Part shown: positions 42,051 through 51,523 of the stretch, piece by piece
Position numbering within the stretch: the first letter of the stretch is position 1
How the letters are laid out: each line of letters opens with the position of its first letter
Assembly: GCF_033708015.1 (NCBI RefSeq)
Contig: NZ_CP137920.1
Location: forward strand, 1,240,001 to 1,304,000
DNA length: 64,000 nucleotides
Direction of reading: 5' to 3'
From: Proteus vulgaris
Lineage (GTDB): Bacteria > Pseudomonadota > Gammaproteobacteria > Enterobacterales > Enterobacteriaceae
The notes under the pieces: model-generated
Database searches by the model: none
What the model was told of the DNA's origin: nothing
Seen by the model: only the letters and a program-made list of their open reading frames with translations
Translations under genes and position numbers: made by a program

Positions 42051-43163
42051 ATGAGTGATAAATCCCCCGAGCAGACCACCCCTGAGATTCTGAACGAAAA
42101 AGTTTCAGGTGTCTTGTCTACTTTTGAACACCCAACATTGAAACGTAACCTGCTTTCTCTAAAAGCATTACATCAATGCGCGATGATTGACGATGTTCTT
42201 CATATCGAGTTAGTGATGCCGTTTGTTTGGAAAAAGCCTTTCCAAGTCCTAATCGAAGAAAAAACAGCTGAACTTCGTAATATCACAGGCGCAAAAGCCA
42301 TTGAATGGAAACTCAAGCACAATATTTCAACCTTACGTCGCGCAAATGATCTGCCTGGCGTTAATGGTGTACGTAATATTCTTGCTGTGAGTTCTGGCAA
42401 AGGTGGCGTTGGTAAATCAAGTACAGCCGTTAATCTTGCATTAGCCCTTGCACAAGAAGGTGCTAAAGTCGGTATTCTTGATGCTGATATTTATGGACCG
42501 TCTATTCCTAATATGTTGGGTACCACAATGGAACGTCCAACGTCTCCTGATGGGCAACATATGGCGCCGATTATGGCTTATGGTTTAGCGTCTAACTCTA
42601 TCGGTTATTTAGTCACAGATGATAATGCCATGGTATGGCGTGGTCCTATGGCGAGCAAAGCATTAATGCAAATGCTCCAAGATACGCTGTGGCCTGATTT
42701 GGATTATCTGGTCATCGATATGCCACCGGGAACCGGTGATATCCAATTAACCTTATCTCAAAATATCCCTGTGACGGCTGCGGTTGTGGTCACAACACCA
42801 CAAGATATCGCGCTGGTGGATGCGATGAAAGGGATCGTCATGTTTAAGAAAGTCAATGTGCCTGTATTAGGTATTATTGAAAACATGAGCGCACATATTT
42901 GTAGTAACTGTGGTCACCTTGAACCTATCTTCGGTACTGGTGGTGCAGCTAAATTGGCAGAGAAGTATCATTGTCAATTATTAGGCCAAGTTCCTCTTCA
43001 TATCTCTTTACGTGAAGATTTAGACCGCGGGCAACCAACAGTAATGCGTGATCCAGAAGGCGAGTTTGCTGATATTTATCGTGAAATCGCGTCAACAGTG
43101 TCTGCTCAAATGTATTGGGATGGTGATGCAATTCCAACGGAAATTTCTTTCCGCGCAGTGTAA
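42051..43163 (+). CDS. mrp: Iron-sulfur cluster carrier ATPase Mrp (ApbC)
   Basis: 370 aa. An N-terminal DUF59-like domain (about residues 20-95) is followed by a ParA/MinD ATPase with the deviant Walker A SSGKGGVGKSS, LDADIYGPS, and DMPPGTGD. The cluster-binding CxxC is in ICSNCGH. It carries and delivers Fe-S clusters in the cytoplasm. The ATG at 42051 has GAGAGGAGCC upstream, preferred over an earlier ATG that overlaps this site. Confidence 0.94.
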   Translation: MSDKSPEQTTPEILNEKVSGVLSTFEHPTLKRNLLSLKALHQCAMIDDVLHIELVMPFVWKKPFQVLIEEKTAELRNITGAKAIEWKLKHNISTLRRANDLPGVNGVRNILAVSSGKGGVGKSSTAVNLALALAQEGAKVGILDADIYGPSIPNMLGTTMERPTSPDGQHMAPIMAYGLASNSIGYLVTDDNAMVWRGPMASKALMQMLQDTLWPDLDYLVIDMPPGTGDIQLTLSQNIPVTAAVVVTTPQDIALVDAMKGIVMFKKVNVPVLGIIENMSAHICSNCGHLEPIFGTGGAAKLAEKYHCQLLGQVPLHISLREDLDRGQPTVMRDPEGEFADIYREIASTVSAQMYWDGDAIPTEISFRAV

Positions 43164-43200
43164 TGACAGCAGAATAATAGGTTGAATTATTTGCTGATTT

Positions 43201-43231
43201 AAATGGAAAGCGATTTAGCTTTCCATTTTTT
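43201..43231 (+). terminator. Terminator of mrp
   Basis: A perfect 11 bp stem, AAATGGAAAGC / GCTTTCCATTT, 6 nt loop, then T residues. A second small hairpin (TTCTGGTT / AACCAGAA, 43273-43297) lies between it and udk and may be part of the udk leader. Confidence 0.85.
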
Positions 43232-43383
43232 ACATGCGATTTCCGACTGTTTTTGATAAAAAACCAATAGATTTCTGGTTTTACGCTGGAACCAGAAGGA
43301 TTTCAAAACTATAATCTGCGCTAGCGTAATATTTACATATTATTACGTTATCCCTCTTTTTATTTCAAACCAGGTTTTTGATT

Positions 43384-44025
43384 ATGGCTGACACAGCACA
43401 TCAGTGCACAATTGTAGGTATCGCTGGAGCCTCTGCTTCGGGTAAAAGTCTTATTGCAAGTACACTTTACCGTGAATTAAGAGCACAAGTAGGTGATCAT
43501 AATATCGGAGTGATACCAGAAGATTGTTATTATCGTGACCAAAGTGATTTAACGATGGAAGAACGATATAAGGTCAATTATGACCACCCAAATTCGATGG
43601 ATCACGCACTCTTATATCAACATTTGTGTGAACTAAAAGCAGGAAAAACCATTGAACTCCCTCAATACGACTACGTTGCTCACACTCGCAAAGCAGAATC
43701 CATTCCTTTTCAACCTAAAAAAGTTATTATTATTGAAGGCATCTTATTATTAACAGATAAACGCCTGCGTGAAGAGATGGATTTCTCAATCTTTGTTGAT
43801 ACGCCATTAGATATTTGTTTAATGCGCAGAATTAAACGTGATGTGAATGAACGTGGACGTAGCTTAGACTCAGTCATTGAACAATATAATAAAACTGTTC
43901 GCCCTATGTTCTTCCAGTTTATTGAACCTTCAAAACAATATGCCGATATTATTGTGCCTAGAGGGGGTAAAAACCGCGTTGCGATTGATATTCTGAAAGC
44001 GAAAATTGGGCAGTTCTGCGAATAA
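43384..44025 (+). CDS. udk: Uridine kinase Udk
   Basis: 213 aa, the E. coli length. It phosphorylates uridine and cytidine in pyrimidine salvage. The P-loop is GASASGKS (about residues 16-23), with [10 protein letters not shown] and [13 protein letters not shown] for nucleoside binding and [12 protein letters not shown] as the lid. The ATG at 43384 is used; a TTG two codons earlier is in frame. First of the udk-dcd-asmA series, as in E. coli. Confidence 0.95.
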   Translation: MADTAHQCTIVGIAGASASGKSLIASTLYRELRAQVGDHNIGVIPEDCYYRDQSDLTMEERYKVNYDHPNSMDHALLYQHLCELKAGKTIELPQYDYVAHTRKAESIPFQPKKVIIIEGILLLTDKRLREEMDFSIFVDTPLDICLMRRIKRDVNERGRSLDSVIEQYNKTVRPMFFQFIEPSKQYADIIVPRGGKNRVAIDILKAKIGQFCE

Positions 44026-44092
44026 TAGGTTCATTTGTGGGCAGCTTTCATGCATGATGAAACTGCCTGTTTAACTTGAAGAAGGAAATAAA

Positions 44093-44674
44093 ATGCGATT
44101 ATGCGACCGTGATATTATTCAGTGGCTGGATGAAGGCAAGTTAGTCATTGAACCCCGCCCGCCCGTCGAGCGAATTAACGGCGCAACAGCAGATGTTTGT
44201 TTAGGAAATCAATTTCGTGTTTTCCAAGGTCATACTGCTGCTTATATTGATTTGAGTGGTCCTAAGGCTGAAGTGAATGCAGCTCTAGAACGTGTAATGA
44301 GTGATGAAATTGTTTTACCTGAAGGTGAAGCCTTTTTCTTACATCCCGGTGAATTGGCGTTAGCTGTGACACTTGAGTCAGTCACGTTACCTGATAATGT
44401 TGTTGGATGGTTAGATGGACGCTCCTCATTAGCCCGTTTAGGTTTAATGGTGCATGTTACTGCTCATCGTATTGATCCTGGCTGGCATGGACAAATCGTA
44501 TTAGAATTTTTTAATTCAGGTAAACTTCCTCTTGCATTAAGACCGGGTATGGTTATTGGTGCATTAAGTTTTGAACCTATGTCTGGTTCTGCTGACAGAC
44601 CTTATAATCGTCGTCAAGATGCAAAATATAAAAATCAACAAGGTGCAGTAGGTAGCCGGATTAGTGAAGATTAA
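44093..44674 (+). CDS. dcd: dCTP deaminase Dcd
   Basis: 193 aa, the same length as E. coli Dcd. It deaminates dCTP to dUTP for thymidylate synthesis. Motifs: [17 protein letters not shown] at the N-terminus, [27 protein letters not shown] with the catalytic Arg/Ser/Glu region, and [14 protein letters not shown] precedes the ATG. It lies between udk and asmA, with short gaps and no terminator. Confidence 0.96.
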   Translation: MRLCDRDIIQWLDEGKLVIEPRPPVERINGATADVCLGNQFRVFQGHTAAYIDLSGPKAEVNAALERVMSDEIVLPEGEAFFLHPGELALAVTLESVTLPDNVVGWLDGRSSLARLGLMVHVTAHRIDPGWHGQIVLEFFNSGKLPLALRPGMVIGALSFEPMSGSADRPYNRRQDAKYKNQQGAVGSRISED

Positions 44675-44720
44675 CTATCTTTATAATCATCATTATCATG
44701 TTCACTAAGCGGGTAATTAT

Positions 44721-46655
44721 ATGAAAAGGTTTTTGACAACACTGGCTATTTTGCTTGTGGTCATTTTAGCAGGCTTAACAGCGTTAGTTTTACTCATTAA
44801 CCCGAATGATTTCCGTGGATACCTTGTTGAAAGGGTTGAAAAACAAAGCGGTTATAAACTCACATTACAAGATGATATGCGTTGGCATGTGTGGCCAAAG
44901 TTAAGCATTATCAGTGGTAAAATGTCATTGACAGCCCCTGGTGCTGAAATGCCTTTAATTACAGCCGATAATATGCGTCTTGATGTTGAATTATTACCGC
45001 TACTTTCTCATCAACTTGAAGTAAAAGAAGTTATGCTTAAAGGTGCCGTAGTTCGGCAAACACCTGAAAGTAAGGCTATCCCTAAAATCTCACCGCCTTC
45101 TGCTCCGCGAGATATTGCTCGCCCCGTTATCGAACCTAGAGCGAATAAGTGGCAGTTGAATATCGCCAAAGTAAAAATTTCAGACAGCTTAATTATTTGG
45201 CAAATGAAAAATGGTGAGCAGCTTAATTTACGTGATATTAATTTATCGTTAAAAACAGACGAGAAAAAACAAATTAGTCTTGAGATGAGCACGAAAGTGA
45301 ATCGTGATCGTCGTGAGATCACGCTCAATGTTGCCGCTGATGCGGATATGAACCGCTATCCTTACCAAGTTACAGGTAATATCAAACAGTTAGATTACGC
45401 TTTATCTGGGGTCGGGATCCCTGAAAATGGGATTACAGGAAGTTTAACTTCAGATTTTACGATCCAAAATGAAGGTGTGAGAAAAGTGTCACTCGATAAC
45501 TTAAATCTCACTGCTAATAATAGCCAATTGCAAGGTAATATTAGCGCAGAATTTGCGGATGTTACTCGTTATCAAGTTGATTTAAAAGGTGAACAATTAA
45601 ATTTAAATACGTTGTTACCAGAGTTAGCCACGACTAAAACGGCTGAAACTGTATTATTGACGCCTAAAGAGAATAAAACGCCGTCAGCATTCTCATTATT
45701 TAATACAGCACATGCCGCACCCGCACCGAATGCCACTATTATGGCTAAACCTGTTATTACTTCAGCCACTGTTGAAAATAAAGAATATGATTTAACACAT
45801 TGGAGTAATATTGAATTCACATTGAAATTAGCACTGAATAAGCTTCTTTATAAAGATTTAGAGATTAATAATTTTAAACTGGATGCTCTAAATAATCCTC
45901 ATTCACTGAATATTCAAACTTTAACAGGCCAAGTCCTTCAAGGTGATTTTTCCCTTCCTACGGTTATTTCGACAAGCATTGTGCCAGCGCATATCAGCAT
46001 GGATATCACAATGAATAATATTCCATTGCAGCCACTATTGCGTGTTTTTAATCAACCTGAAAATTTCAGTGGATTAATTTCAGCAAAAGGAAATTTAGAA
46101 GGAAAGGGGTATAACCGAAATGCTTTTTATCATTATTGGCAAGGCACGTTAAATACATCTGTTTCCCAATTTAAAATGCAGGGATTAAATATACCACAGG
46201 TTATTCAGCAATCTGTCGCTCAAGCGACGGATAAAGTGATTTATCCTGAAGATATCGAAAGTTATACGCAAGCTGATAATGTGATTGCTCAATTTAAATT
46301 AGCACCAAAAGGGAAAGTAACAGTTAATTCACTTGATGCTCAAGCAGATGCCTATCAAATTAAAGGGCAGGGCAAAGTAGATCTTCAACGCCATGATCTT
46401 GATGTGATGTTATTTGTTAATATTAAAAAAGGTTGGGGTAAAGAAAATGAATTTATCCGACAATTGGCTAAAATTGAAATTCCATTAAGGCTCTATGGTA
46501 ATTGGGATGCCATTCAGTATGAACTTAATATTGAAAAATTATTGCGCGACCAATTACAGCAAAAAGCTAAGCAAGCTATCGATAATTGGTTAAATAAACA
46601 AGATGCTGATCGCCCAGAAGTGAAAGCACTTAATCAGCTATTAGAGAAAATTTAA
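44721..46655 (+). CDS. asmA: Outer-membrane assembly protein AsmA
   Basis: 644 aa (E. coli 617). One N-terminal transmembrane helix (residues 6-27) precedes the AsmA N-domain with LINPNDFRGYLVERVEKQSGY and a long periplasmic beta-rich repeat. An Ala/Pro-rich low-complexity stretch (about residues 325-345) and the C-terminal AsmA domain (LEGKGYNRNAFYHYWQGTLN) complete it. AsmA-like proteins bridge lipid transport to the outer membrane. Last gene of the udk-dcd-asmA series. Confidence 0.93.
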   Translation: MKRFLTTLAILLVVILAGLTALVLLINPNDFRGYLVERVEKQSGYKLTLQDDMRWHVWPKLSIISGKMSLTAPGAEMPLITADNMRLDVELLPLLSHQLEVKEVMLKGAVVRQTPESKAIPKISPPSAPRDIARPVIEPRANKWQLNIAKVKISDSLIIWQMKNGEQLNLRDINLSLKTDEKKQISLEMSTKVNRDRREITLNVAADADMNRYPYQVTGNIKQLDYALSGVGIPENGITGSLTSDFTIQNEGVRKVSLDNLNLTANNSQLQGNISAEFADVTRYQVDLKGEQLNLNTLLPELATTKTAETVLLTPKENKTPSAFSLFNTAHAAPAPNATIMAKPVITSATVENKEYDLTHWSNIEFTLKLALNKLLYKDLEINNFKLDALNNPHSLNIQTLTGQVLQGDFSLPTVISTSIVPAHISMDITMNNIPLQPLLRVFNQPENFSGLISAKGNLEGKGYNRNAFYHYWQGTLNTSVSQFKMQGLNIPQVIQQSVAQATDKVIYPEDIESYTQADNVIAQFKLAPKGKVTVNSLDAQADAYQIKGQGKVDLQRHDLDVMLFVNIKKGWGKENEFIRQLAKIEIPLRLYGNWDAIQYELNIEKLLRDQLQQKAKQAIDNWLNKQDADRPEVKALNQLLEKI

Positions 46656-46689
46656 TTTTACAATTTTTAACTTCGTCACAGGCTTAATA

Positions 46690-46723
46690 AAAGCACACTA
46701 TTTTGATAATCGTGTGCTTTTTG
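46690..46723 (+). terminator. Terminator of asmA
   Basis: AAAGCACAC / GTGTGCTTT, 13 nt loop, followed by TT and a T-rich stretch, 35 bp after the asmA stop. Confidence 0.8.
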
Positions 46724-46805
46724 CTTTATATCTATCATTTAATTTATTTTTTGAATAAAAAGTAATCATTCGTACTATGTATATGTAAAAAAATAGTCGT
46801 TTTTT

Positions 46806-46819
46806 TTGATATATGTCAT
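46806..46819 (+). promoter_or_regulatory. Possible FNR site upstream of dcuC
   Basis: TTGATATATGTCAT matches the FNR pattern TTGAT-N4-ATCAA at eight of ten positions and lies about 110 bp before the dcuC start. E. coli dcuC is FNR-activated. The right half is imperfect, so this is a suggestion only. Confidence 0.3.
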
Positions 46820-46930
46820 ACACTGCAACGTTGCCTTTGGGCAGAGTGTGTCAATCGCACTAAACGCAACAATGATGATAAAAATAAAAAACTTCATTTT
46901 GTAAATGACTACTTTAGACAGGATAAATAA

Positions 46931-48292
46931 ATGATCGAAATTCTTATCGGCGCCTTCGTTGCTGTTGGTGTTGGGCGTTATATTGTAAAAGGTTATTCAC
47001 CAACAGGTGTCTTAATGACGGGTGGTCTGTTATTACTGATCATCAGCGTTATTATGGGAAGAGCTGTTTTACCAGCAAGTGCTACTGCAACAGGTTATGG
47101 CTTAATCGACATTGTTGAGTATGTGAAAAATCTACTAATGAGCCGTGGTGGCGATTTAGGTATGATGATCATGATACTTTGTGGTTTTGCTTCTTATATG
47201 ACACACATCGGTGCTAATGATGTTGTTGTTAAATTAGCATCACGTCCACTCAAAATGATTAATTCACCATATCTTCTGATGGTTGCGGCTTACATTGTTG
47301 CATGCTTGATGTCACTGGCTGTTTCATCAGCAACAGGTTTAGGTGTGTTATTAATGGCAACACTGTTCCCTGTTATGGTGAATATGGGAATTAGCCGAGG
47401 CGCTGCTGCTGCAATTTGTGCGTCTCCAGCTTCTATTATTTTAGCGCCAACATCGGGCGATGTGATTTTAGCCGCTGAAGCGTCTCAAATGCCGCTGATT
47501 GATTTCGCATTTAAAACTACATTACCTATTTCGATTGCTGCAATTATTGGTATGTGTATCGCTCACTTCTTCTGGCAGCGTTACCTTGACCGCAAAGAGC
47601 ATATTGAAACAGAAATGTTAGACGTGAATGAGATCAAAACGCACGCCCCAAGTTTCTATGCGATTTTACCTTTTACACCCATTATCGGTGTTCTCGTTTT
47701 TGATGGTAAATGGTTACCAGAACTTCATATTGTTGCCATTATTATCATCTGCATGATTTTAGCGGCTATTATCGAATTTATTCGTAGTTTTAGCGCCAAA
47801 CAAGTTTTTGAAGGTTTAGAAGTCGCCTACCGTGGTATGGCAGATGCATTTGCTCAAGTTGTTATGTTATTAGTCGCAGCTGGGGTATTTGCTCAGGGCT
47901 TGACAACCGTTGGCTTTATCAATGCGCTAATTGAAGGTGCTCAGTCATTAGGTTCGGGTGCGATTGTGATGATGATTGCTCTGGTATTAATCACCATGTT
48001 AGCGGCGATGACCACAGGCTCTGGTAACGCACCATTCTATGCATTTGTTGAATTAATTCCTCGTTTAGCAAGTAATATGGGCGTGAATCCAGCTTATTTA
48101 ACTATTCCTATGTTACAAGCTTCGAACTTAGGTCGTACATTATCTCCGGTTTCTGGTGTTGTGGTTGCGGTCTCAGGAATGGCCAAAATTTCACCTTTCG
48201 AAGTAATGAAACGTGTTTCTGTACCTGTATTGGTCGGTCTTGTGATTGTGATTGTTGCGACTGAAATTCTAGTACCAAGTACTTTAGGTTAA
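46931..48292 (+). CDS. dcuC: Anaerobic C4-dicarboxylate transporter DcuC
   Basis: 453 aa with about 12 hydrophobic segments, close to E. coli DcuC throughout: SRGGDLGMMIMILCGFASYM, MSLAVSSATGLGVLLMATLFPVM, ASPASIILAPTSGDVILAAEA and GNAPFYAFVE. It mainly exports succinate during anaerobic mixed-acid growth. The ATG follows AGGA. Monocistronic, between two terminators. A more distant paralogue lies at 10462. Confidence 0.95.
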   Translation: MIEILIGAFVAVGVGRYIVKGYSPTGVLMTGGLLLLIISVIMGRAVLPASATATGYGLIDIVEYVKNLLMSRGGDLGMMIMILCGFASYMTHIGANDVVVKLASRPLKMINSPYLLMVAAYIVACLMSLAVSSATGLGVLLMATLFPVMVNMGISRGAAAAICASPASIILAPTSGDVILAAEASQMPLIDFAFKTTLPISIAAIIGMCIAHFFWQRYLDRKEHIETEMLDVNEIKTHAPSFYAILPFTPIIGVLVFDGKWLPELHIVAIIIICMILAAIIEFIRSFSAKQVFEGLEVAYRGMADAFAQVVMLLVAAGVFAQGLTTVGFINALIEGAQSLGSGAIVMMIALVLITMLAAMTTGSGNAPFYAFVELIPRLASNMGVNPAYLTIPMLQASNLGRTLSPVSGVVVAVSGMAKISPFEVMKRVSVPVLVGLVIVIVATEILVPSTLG

Positions 48293-48340
48293 TTTTTATT
48301 GTATTGAATTAATCTAACATTATTGTTTTAAATTTTATCG

Positions 48341-48374
48341 ACGGGCTTTGTGATAAGACAAAGCCCGTTTTTTA
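48341..48374 (+). terminator. Terminator of dcuC
   Basis: A perfect 11 bp stem, ACGGGCTTTGT / ACAAAGCCCGT, with a 6 nt loop and T6. It marks the end of core genome before the T6SS island. Confidence 0.9.
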
Positions 48375-48965
48375 TTGGATAAAATTAAAAAAAACTACTA
48401 GATATAATCTCATAGCATCCATTAATAAATAAAAAATACTAATGTTTTTTATTTTACATATTTTTAGAGTAATTAATTATATTTATATTTTTAGTTATCT
48501 ATTATGCAATTAAATATCACTTTAAATATTCTTTTTATATTACAGCTTATGTTCAAATCTGGCTGTTTTTTATTTAATTAATTGTATTTAAAAGCTGTTT
48601 CTTTAATTTCTCATTATTTATGAAAAATAAATTGCCAAAAAATCACGATAATACATAAGAATAGTTACTTATTTTTCTTTGTTTTTTTACTATCAAATCA
48701 CACTTTAACGTAAAAATATTTAACGTATTTTATCTGTTCTGATATGTTTGACTTAATTTATTTGTAATTATCAGTTAAATGCATTGTTTTATTGGTTAAA
48801 AATGATGCTATGGGTAATAAATTGATATGACGCCTCTATGTGCTTTGGTTTACAGCAAAGGGCGGTAGCGTATTTTAGGTGAGCAATAGCGTTAGTTTGG
48901 CAGTGATAGCCACTAAGAAAAATACGTCATTGATCAATTCAATACATACAAAGAGAAGGTGAATA
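48375..48965. other. AT-rich spacer at the left edge of the T6SS island
   Basis: About 590 bp with strong A/T bias and no supported gene. The last 150 bp are less AT-rich and presumably hold the promoter for the island, because a clear ribosome site (AGAAGGTG) and ATG follow. No tRNA or attachment-site duplication was found. Confidence 0.5.
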
Positions 48966-49013
48966 ATGGATAGTATTGTTAGGTTTAATGGACAAAATCG
49001 AAATAAAATTTAA
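48966..49013 (+). pseudogene. 15-codon 5' remnant of a deleted island gene
   Basis: The ATG at 48966 has AGAAGGTG upstream and encodes MDSIVRFNGQNRNKI before a TAA. The stop occurs exactly where homology to an internal part of the membrane-protein gene at 60463 begins, so the frame looks like the start of a T6SS gene (perhaps vgrG) whose body was replaced by recombination. The family cannot be proven from 15 residues. Confidence 0.5.
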
Positions 49014-49469
49014 AATCTTTTTTCAATTTTAATTGTTTCATTTTATACATTAATTCTACTTTTTTCTATTGATGGTTTACAACGAAATAGAACAGTTAAT
49101 AATTTATTAAATAAACTACCATCATTTTTCACTCCTGCTTATTCTTTTACTTTTTTATTCATCCTGATAATAATATTAACTATAATAGTGCTCTCTGTAT
49201 TCAAAAAATTTAAAATAGAAATCAGAACAATAATTATACATTCATTTTTTATTTCATTAATTATTTATTTTACCGTTATGTTAATTCCAAATTTAAACAC
49301 CTACTTATATGATAAATATATTTTTATTTTTTACAATGGGATTATTTGTAATGGCGAGGAACGAACGCAACAAGTATTCTCTTTTATGTTTAGAATATTC
49401 ACTATAATTTCTGTTTTCAGTATTACATTAATAATTCTTTTTAAAAAAGTAAAAAGTAAAAATTTATAA
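49014..49469 (+). pseudogene. Candidate membrane immunity protein, copy 1, lacking its start
   Basis: Translation from 49014 in the frame ending at 49469 aligns with the protein starting at 60463 from about its fifth residue, but no start codon remains: an in-frame TAA at 49011 precedes it. About four hydrophobic helices are encoded, and the 3' half (IYFTVMLIPNLNTYLYDKY) is intact here, unlike in copy 2. A GTG at 49188 could give 93 aa, but without a ribosome site. The segment belongs to a 0.75 kb repeat also found at 60476-61236. Confidence 0.7.
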
Positions 49470-49479
49470 GAAAATAAAT

Positions 49480-49791
49480 ATGTTTTCTTATAACACAGTA
49501 TCAGTCTGTCAAATAAAAATAGTAAGTTTGAATAATAATCAGAAAAAATACCGGATTGATATAAAGTTAGTTGATGAGCTAAATAAACCTATTTCTGGTA
49601 TATCATGGTATGCTGAAAATAAATCAACACGTTGTGGGCACAATAAGATTTATAAAGGAAAAAGTGATAAAGATGGAATAATTACCATTAAAAACCTACA
49701 TAAGCTGGAACTTTTTCTCTTTCTAGAGGCTCAAGAATTTGCTGATGAAATGGAAAAACGACAACTTAGTGCAAGATCAAACACAAACTGA
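49480..49791 (+). pseudogene. Class 3 lipase effector, 5' stump
   Basis: ATG at 49480. Residues 1 to about 96 are nearly identical to the N-terminal domain of the full lipase at 60947, including DELNKPISGISWYAEN and the Gly/Asp-rich KSDKDGIITI. At 49769 homology stops abruptly inside the codon series for KRQL and the frame runs seven codons into unrelated DNA. The catalytic GHSLG region is absent, so the stump cannot be a lipase. Confidence 0.8.
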
Positions 49792-50091
49792 AGTGATCCG
49801 TTTTGCCGATCGTGATGAAAAACCGATGGGTTATGAAAGTATGTCTGTACATCTTGCAAAATCCTATGTGGGTGACACCTATGGGATGCATTTTCTGTTA
49901 ATTCAAGCGACTGAAGTCGCTATCGCCTTTCATGAAGGTGACCTATATAGAATATTATAAGCCCAACGAATTAATGTTATGGATAAATAAAACCAATTTC
50001 TTTGGTAAAAATAATGAGGTTTTTTATTTCCGAAAAAGAGGAAGAGATAGTTTTTGCTAAACTTTGGGATAATACAGAAAAAGGTCAATAA
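49770..50091 (+). pseudogene. Decayed 3' fragment of an unidentified island gene, copy 1
   Basis: Protein-like sequence continues in shifting frames: DEKPMGYESMSVHLAKSY, then VTYIEYYKPNELMLW, then ISEKEEEIVFAKLWDNTEKG with a TAA at 50089-50091. At least two frameshifts are needed to join them. The part from 49832 onward recurs at 56883 and has the same interruptions there, so decay came before duplication. Family not recognised. Confidence 0.55.
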
Positions 50092-50095
50092 TCTG

Positions 50096-51085
50096 ATGAA
50101 AAAGAAAAAAAATAAAATAGAAGAAATTATGTTTAATTTTCGAATAAATCGTTATTTAGATGATGAGGATTTATATAATCGTCTTATTCAAGGTTATCGA
50201 CGTGACGAAATTAAGCAAAAAGATTTAATGAGTGATTTATCCATAATTAAATTAAATTCTACTTTTTTAGAAGTGACGGATGTACATTATAAAGAACGTG
50301 GTTATGTTACTCTTATTATTTTATTTTGTTTTTCTTTAATGATGTGTTTTTTTTTAAATGCTGTTTTTTTTCCATTAAATATCGATTGGTATATAATATC
50401 AATATCAATACCAAGTTTATTTTTTGCTCTTTTTTTCCTTAAAATCGAATGCTTTATTTATACTCATTATCCCATTCGTTTTAATCGTAAAAAACAACTG
50501 GTTCATCTATTTAGAGTTAATGGAGAAGTACAAACTATACCTTGGAAAGATATCTATTTTTGTATGCGAAGGGAAAAGCCCGATGGGATGACACCTAAAA
50601 TGTGGTATCTGTGTGGACATCTTTTAGCTGAAGATGGTATTACGGTTATTGATACCTTTACGGTGAGTATGTATGCGCCGAAAAAAATATATGTGCTACG
50701 CTTCTGGGAATTGATACGCCGTTATATGGAAGATAAAAACGGTGTTAAAGAAGTAGCTGATATTTCCAGTTGGTTTTTACCTATCAATGAACGAAAAGAG
50801 CCGTTTGGAATAGGGCTTTGGATGTTAACTATGCACAGTGGATTTATTGGTTCAATCATTATGCTTCCCGTAAATATAGCACATGCAGCAGCTCGTTGGC
50901 TGACCTTTCAAACCAGTAAAATTCCCCAATGGACACCCGAAGTTGAAGCTCTTTGTCATATCAGTGAGCATGATCCTTATAATTTTGATTGTCATAGTGT
51001 GGACATGAAATGGCGTTGGCGTTATTTGCTTTTTTGGCGTTATAAAGAAGGTATTGCTGTGACAGGACGTCGTTGGAAACGATAA
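50096..51085 (+). CDS. DUF6708-like membrane protein, copy 1
   Basis: 329 aa from ATG 50096, or 318 aa from ATG 50129, which is the start forced in copy 2. Two long hydrophobic segments (about residues 75-100 and 105-125) sit between polar domains. Conserved-looking stretches are YRRDEIKQKDLMSDLSI, YPIRFNRKKQLVHLFR, PWKDIYFCMRRE and a C-terminal MKWRWRYLLFWRYKEG. It resembles DUF6708 proteins found beside VgrG and Rhs genes, possibly immunity or accessory factors. Copy 1 has two Ser-Ile units in the second helix where copy 2 has seven. Confidence 0.65.
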   Translation: MKKKKNKIEEIMFNFRINRYLDDEDLYNRLIQGYRRDEIKQKDLMSDLSIIKLNSTFLEVTDVHYKERGYVTLIILFCFSLMMCFFLNAVFFPLNIDWYIISISIPSLFFALFFLKIECFIYTHYPIRFNRKKQLVHLFRVNGEVQTIPWKDIYFCMRREKPDGMTPKMWYLCGHLLAEDGITVIDTFTVSMYAPKKIYVLRFWELIRRYMEDKNGVKEVADISSWFLPINERKEPFGIGLWMLTMHSGFIGSIIMLPVNIAHAAARWLTFQTSKIPQWTPEVEALCHISEHDPYNFDCHSVDMKWRWRYLLFWRYKEGIAVTGRRWKR

Positions 51086-51115
51086 TTTTAAAAAACTTAT
51101 TTTTGGGAATAAGCG

Positions 51116-51346
51116 ATGATACGACCGGATTCTATTTTACTAAAAACTCTTCCTATTCCACCTAAATTAAATATAAATAAGCACATTGTTATTGTTTTTT
51201 TTCTGGGAGTAATTATATTTTTATCTTTGGTTTTTGTTTCCTACCTATTCAAGATTGACAAACCAAAATTAATATATGTTGTGTTATCTTCAATAACTTC
51301 AATCTGTTACTTAATTTTTGATCAAGAAAATAAAAGAAATGAATAA
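51116..51346 (+). CDS. Small two-helix membrane protein, copy 1
   Basis: 76 aa with hydrophobic helices at about residues 24-42 and 50-67, and a charged C-terminus. The sequence is identical to the protein at 58187, so it has stayed open in both repeat copies. It begins 30 bp after the DUF6708-like gene with GGGAATAAGCG before the ATG. No family recognised; it may be an immunity partner or accessory protein of the neighbour. Confidence 0.55.
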   Translation: MIRPDSILLKTLPIPPKLNINKHIVIVFFLGVIIFLSLVFVSYLFKIDKPKLIYVVLSSITSICYLIFDQENKRNE

Positions 51347-51494
51347 TATTTATTCTGGAAAAGAAATTATAAATAATAACTTTTCTATGAGTTTATCATC
51401 TAAGATCTCTAATAGATTAAAAAATCATTATGGCACTTTTTGGCGCAGAAAAATAACAATCCAACTCCTCATCGGCACGCCCCTTTCTATCTAA
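51339..51494 (+). CDS. 51-codon overlapping frame of unknown status, copy 1
   Basis: ATG at 51339 overlaps the last codons of the 76 aa gene. It encodes MNNIYSGKEIINNNFSMSLS followed by a basic and then short hydrophobic end, stopping at 51492-51494. The same frame exists at 58410-58565. It may be the 5' stump of a longer gene cut by the vgrG junction rather than a true small protein. Confidence 0.3.
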   Translation: MNNIYSGKEIINNNFSMSLSSKISNRLKNHYGTFWRRKITIQLLIGTPLSI

Positions 51495-51523
51495 AAACTC
51501 ACTCCCAATCTAACAACTGATAT

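Larger units (their letters stand above)
49832..51523 (+). repeat. 1.7 kb direct repeat R1, copy 1
   Basis: Nearly identical to 56883-58594. It contains the decayed fragment, the DUF6708-like gene, a 76 aa membrane protein and a 51-codon frame, and ends inside vgrG-derived sequence at the shared string TAACAACTGATAT. Beyond that point the two copies continue into different parts of vgrG. Confidence 0.9.

Noticed and set aside
50054..50095. TTG extension of the first DUF6708-like frame
   Set aside because: It would start in the decayed fragment with no ribosome site, and the extension is out of frame in copy 2.
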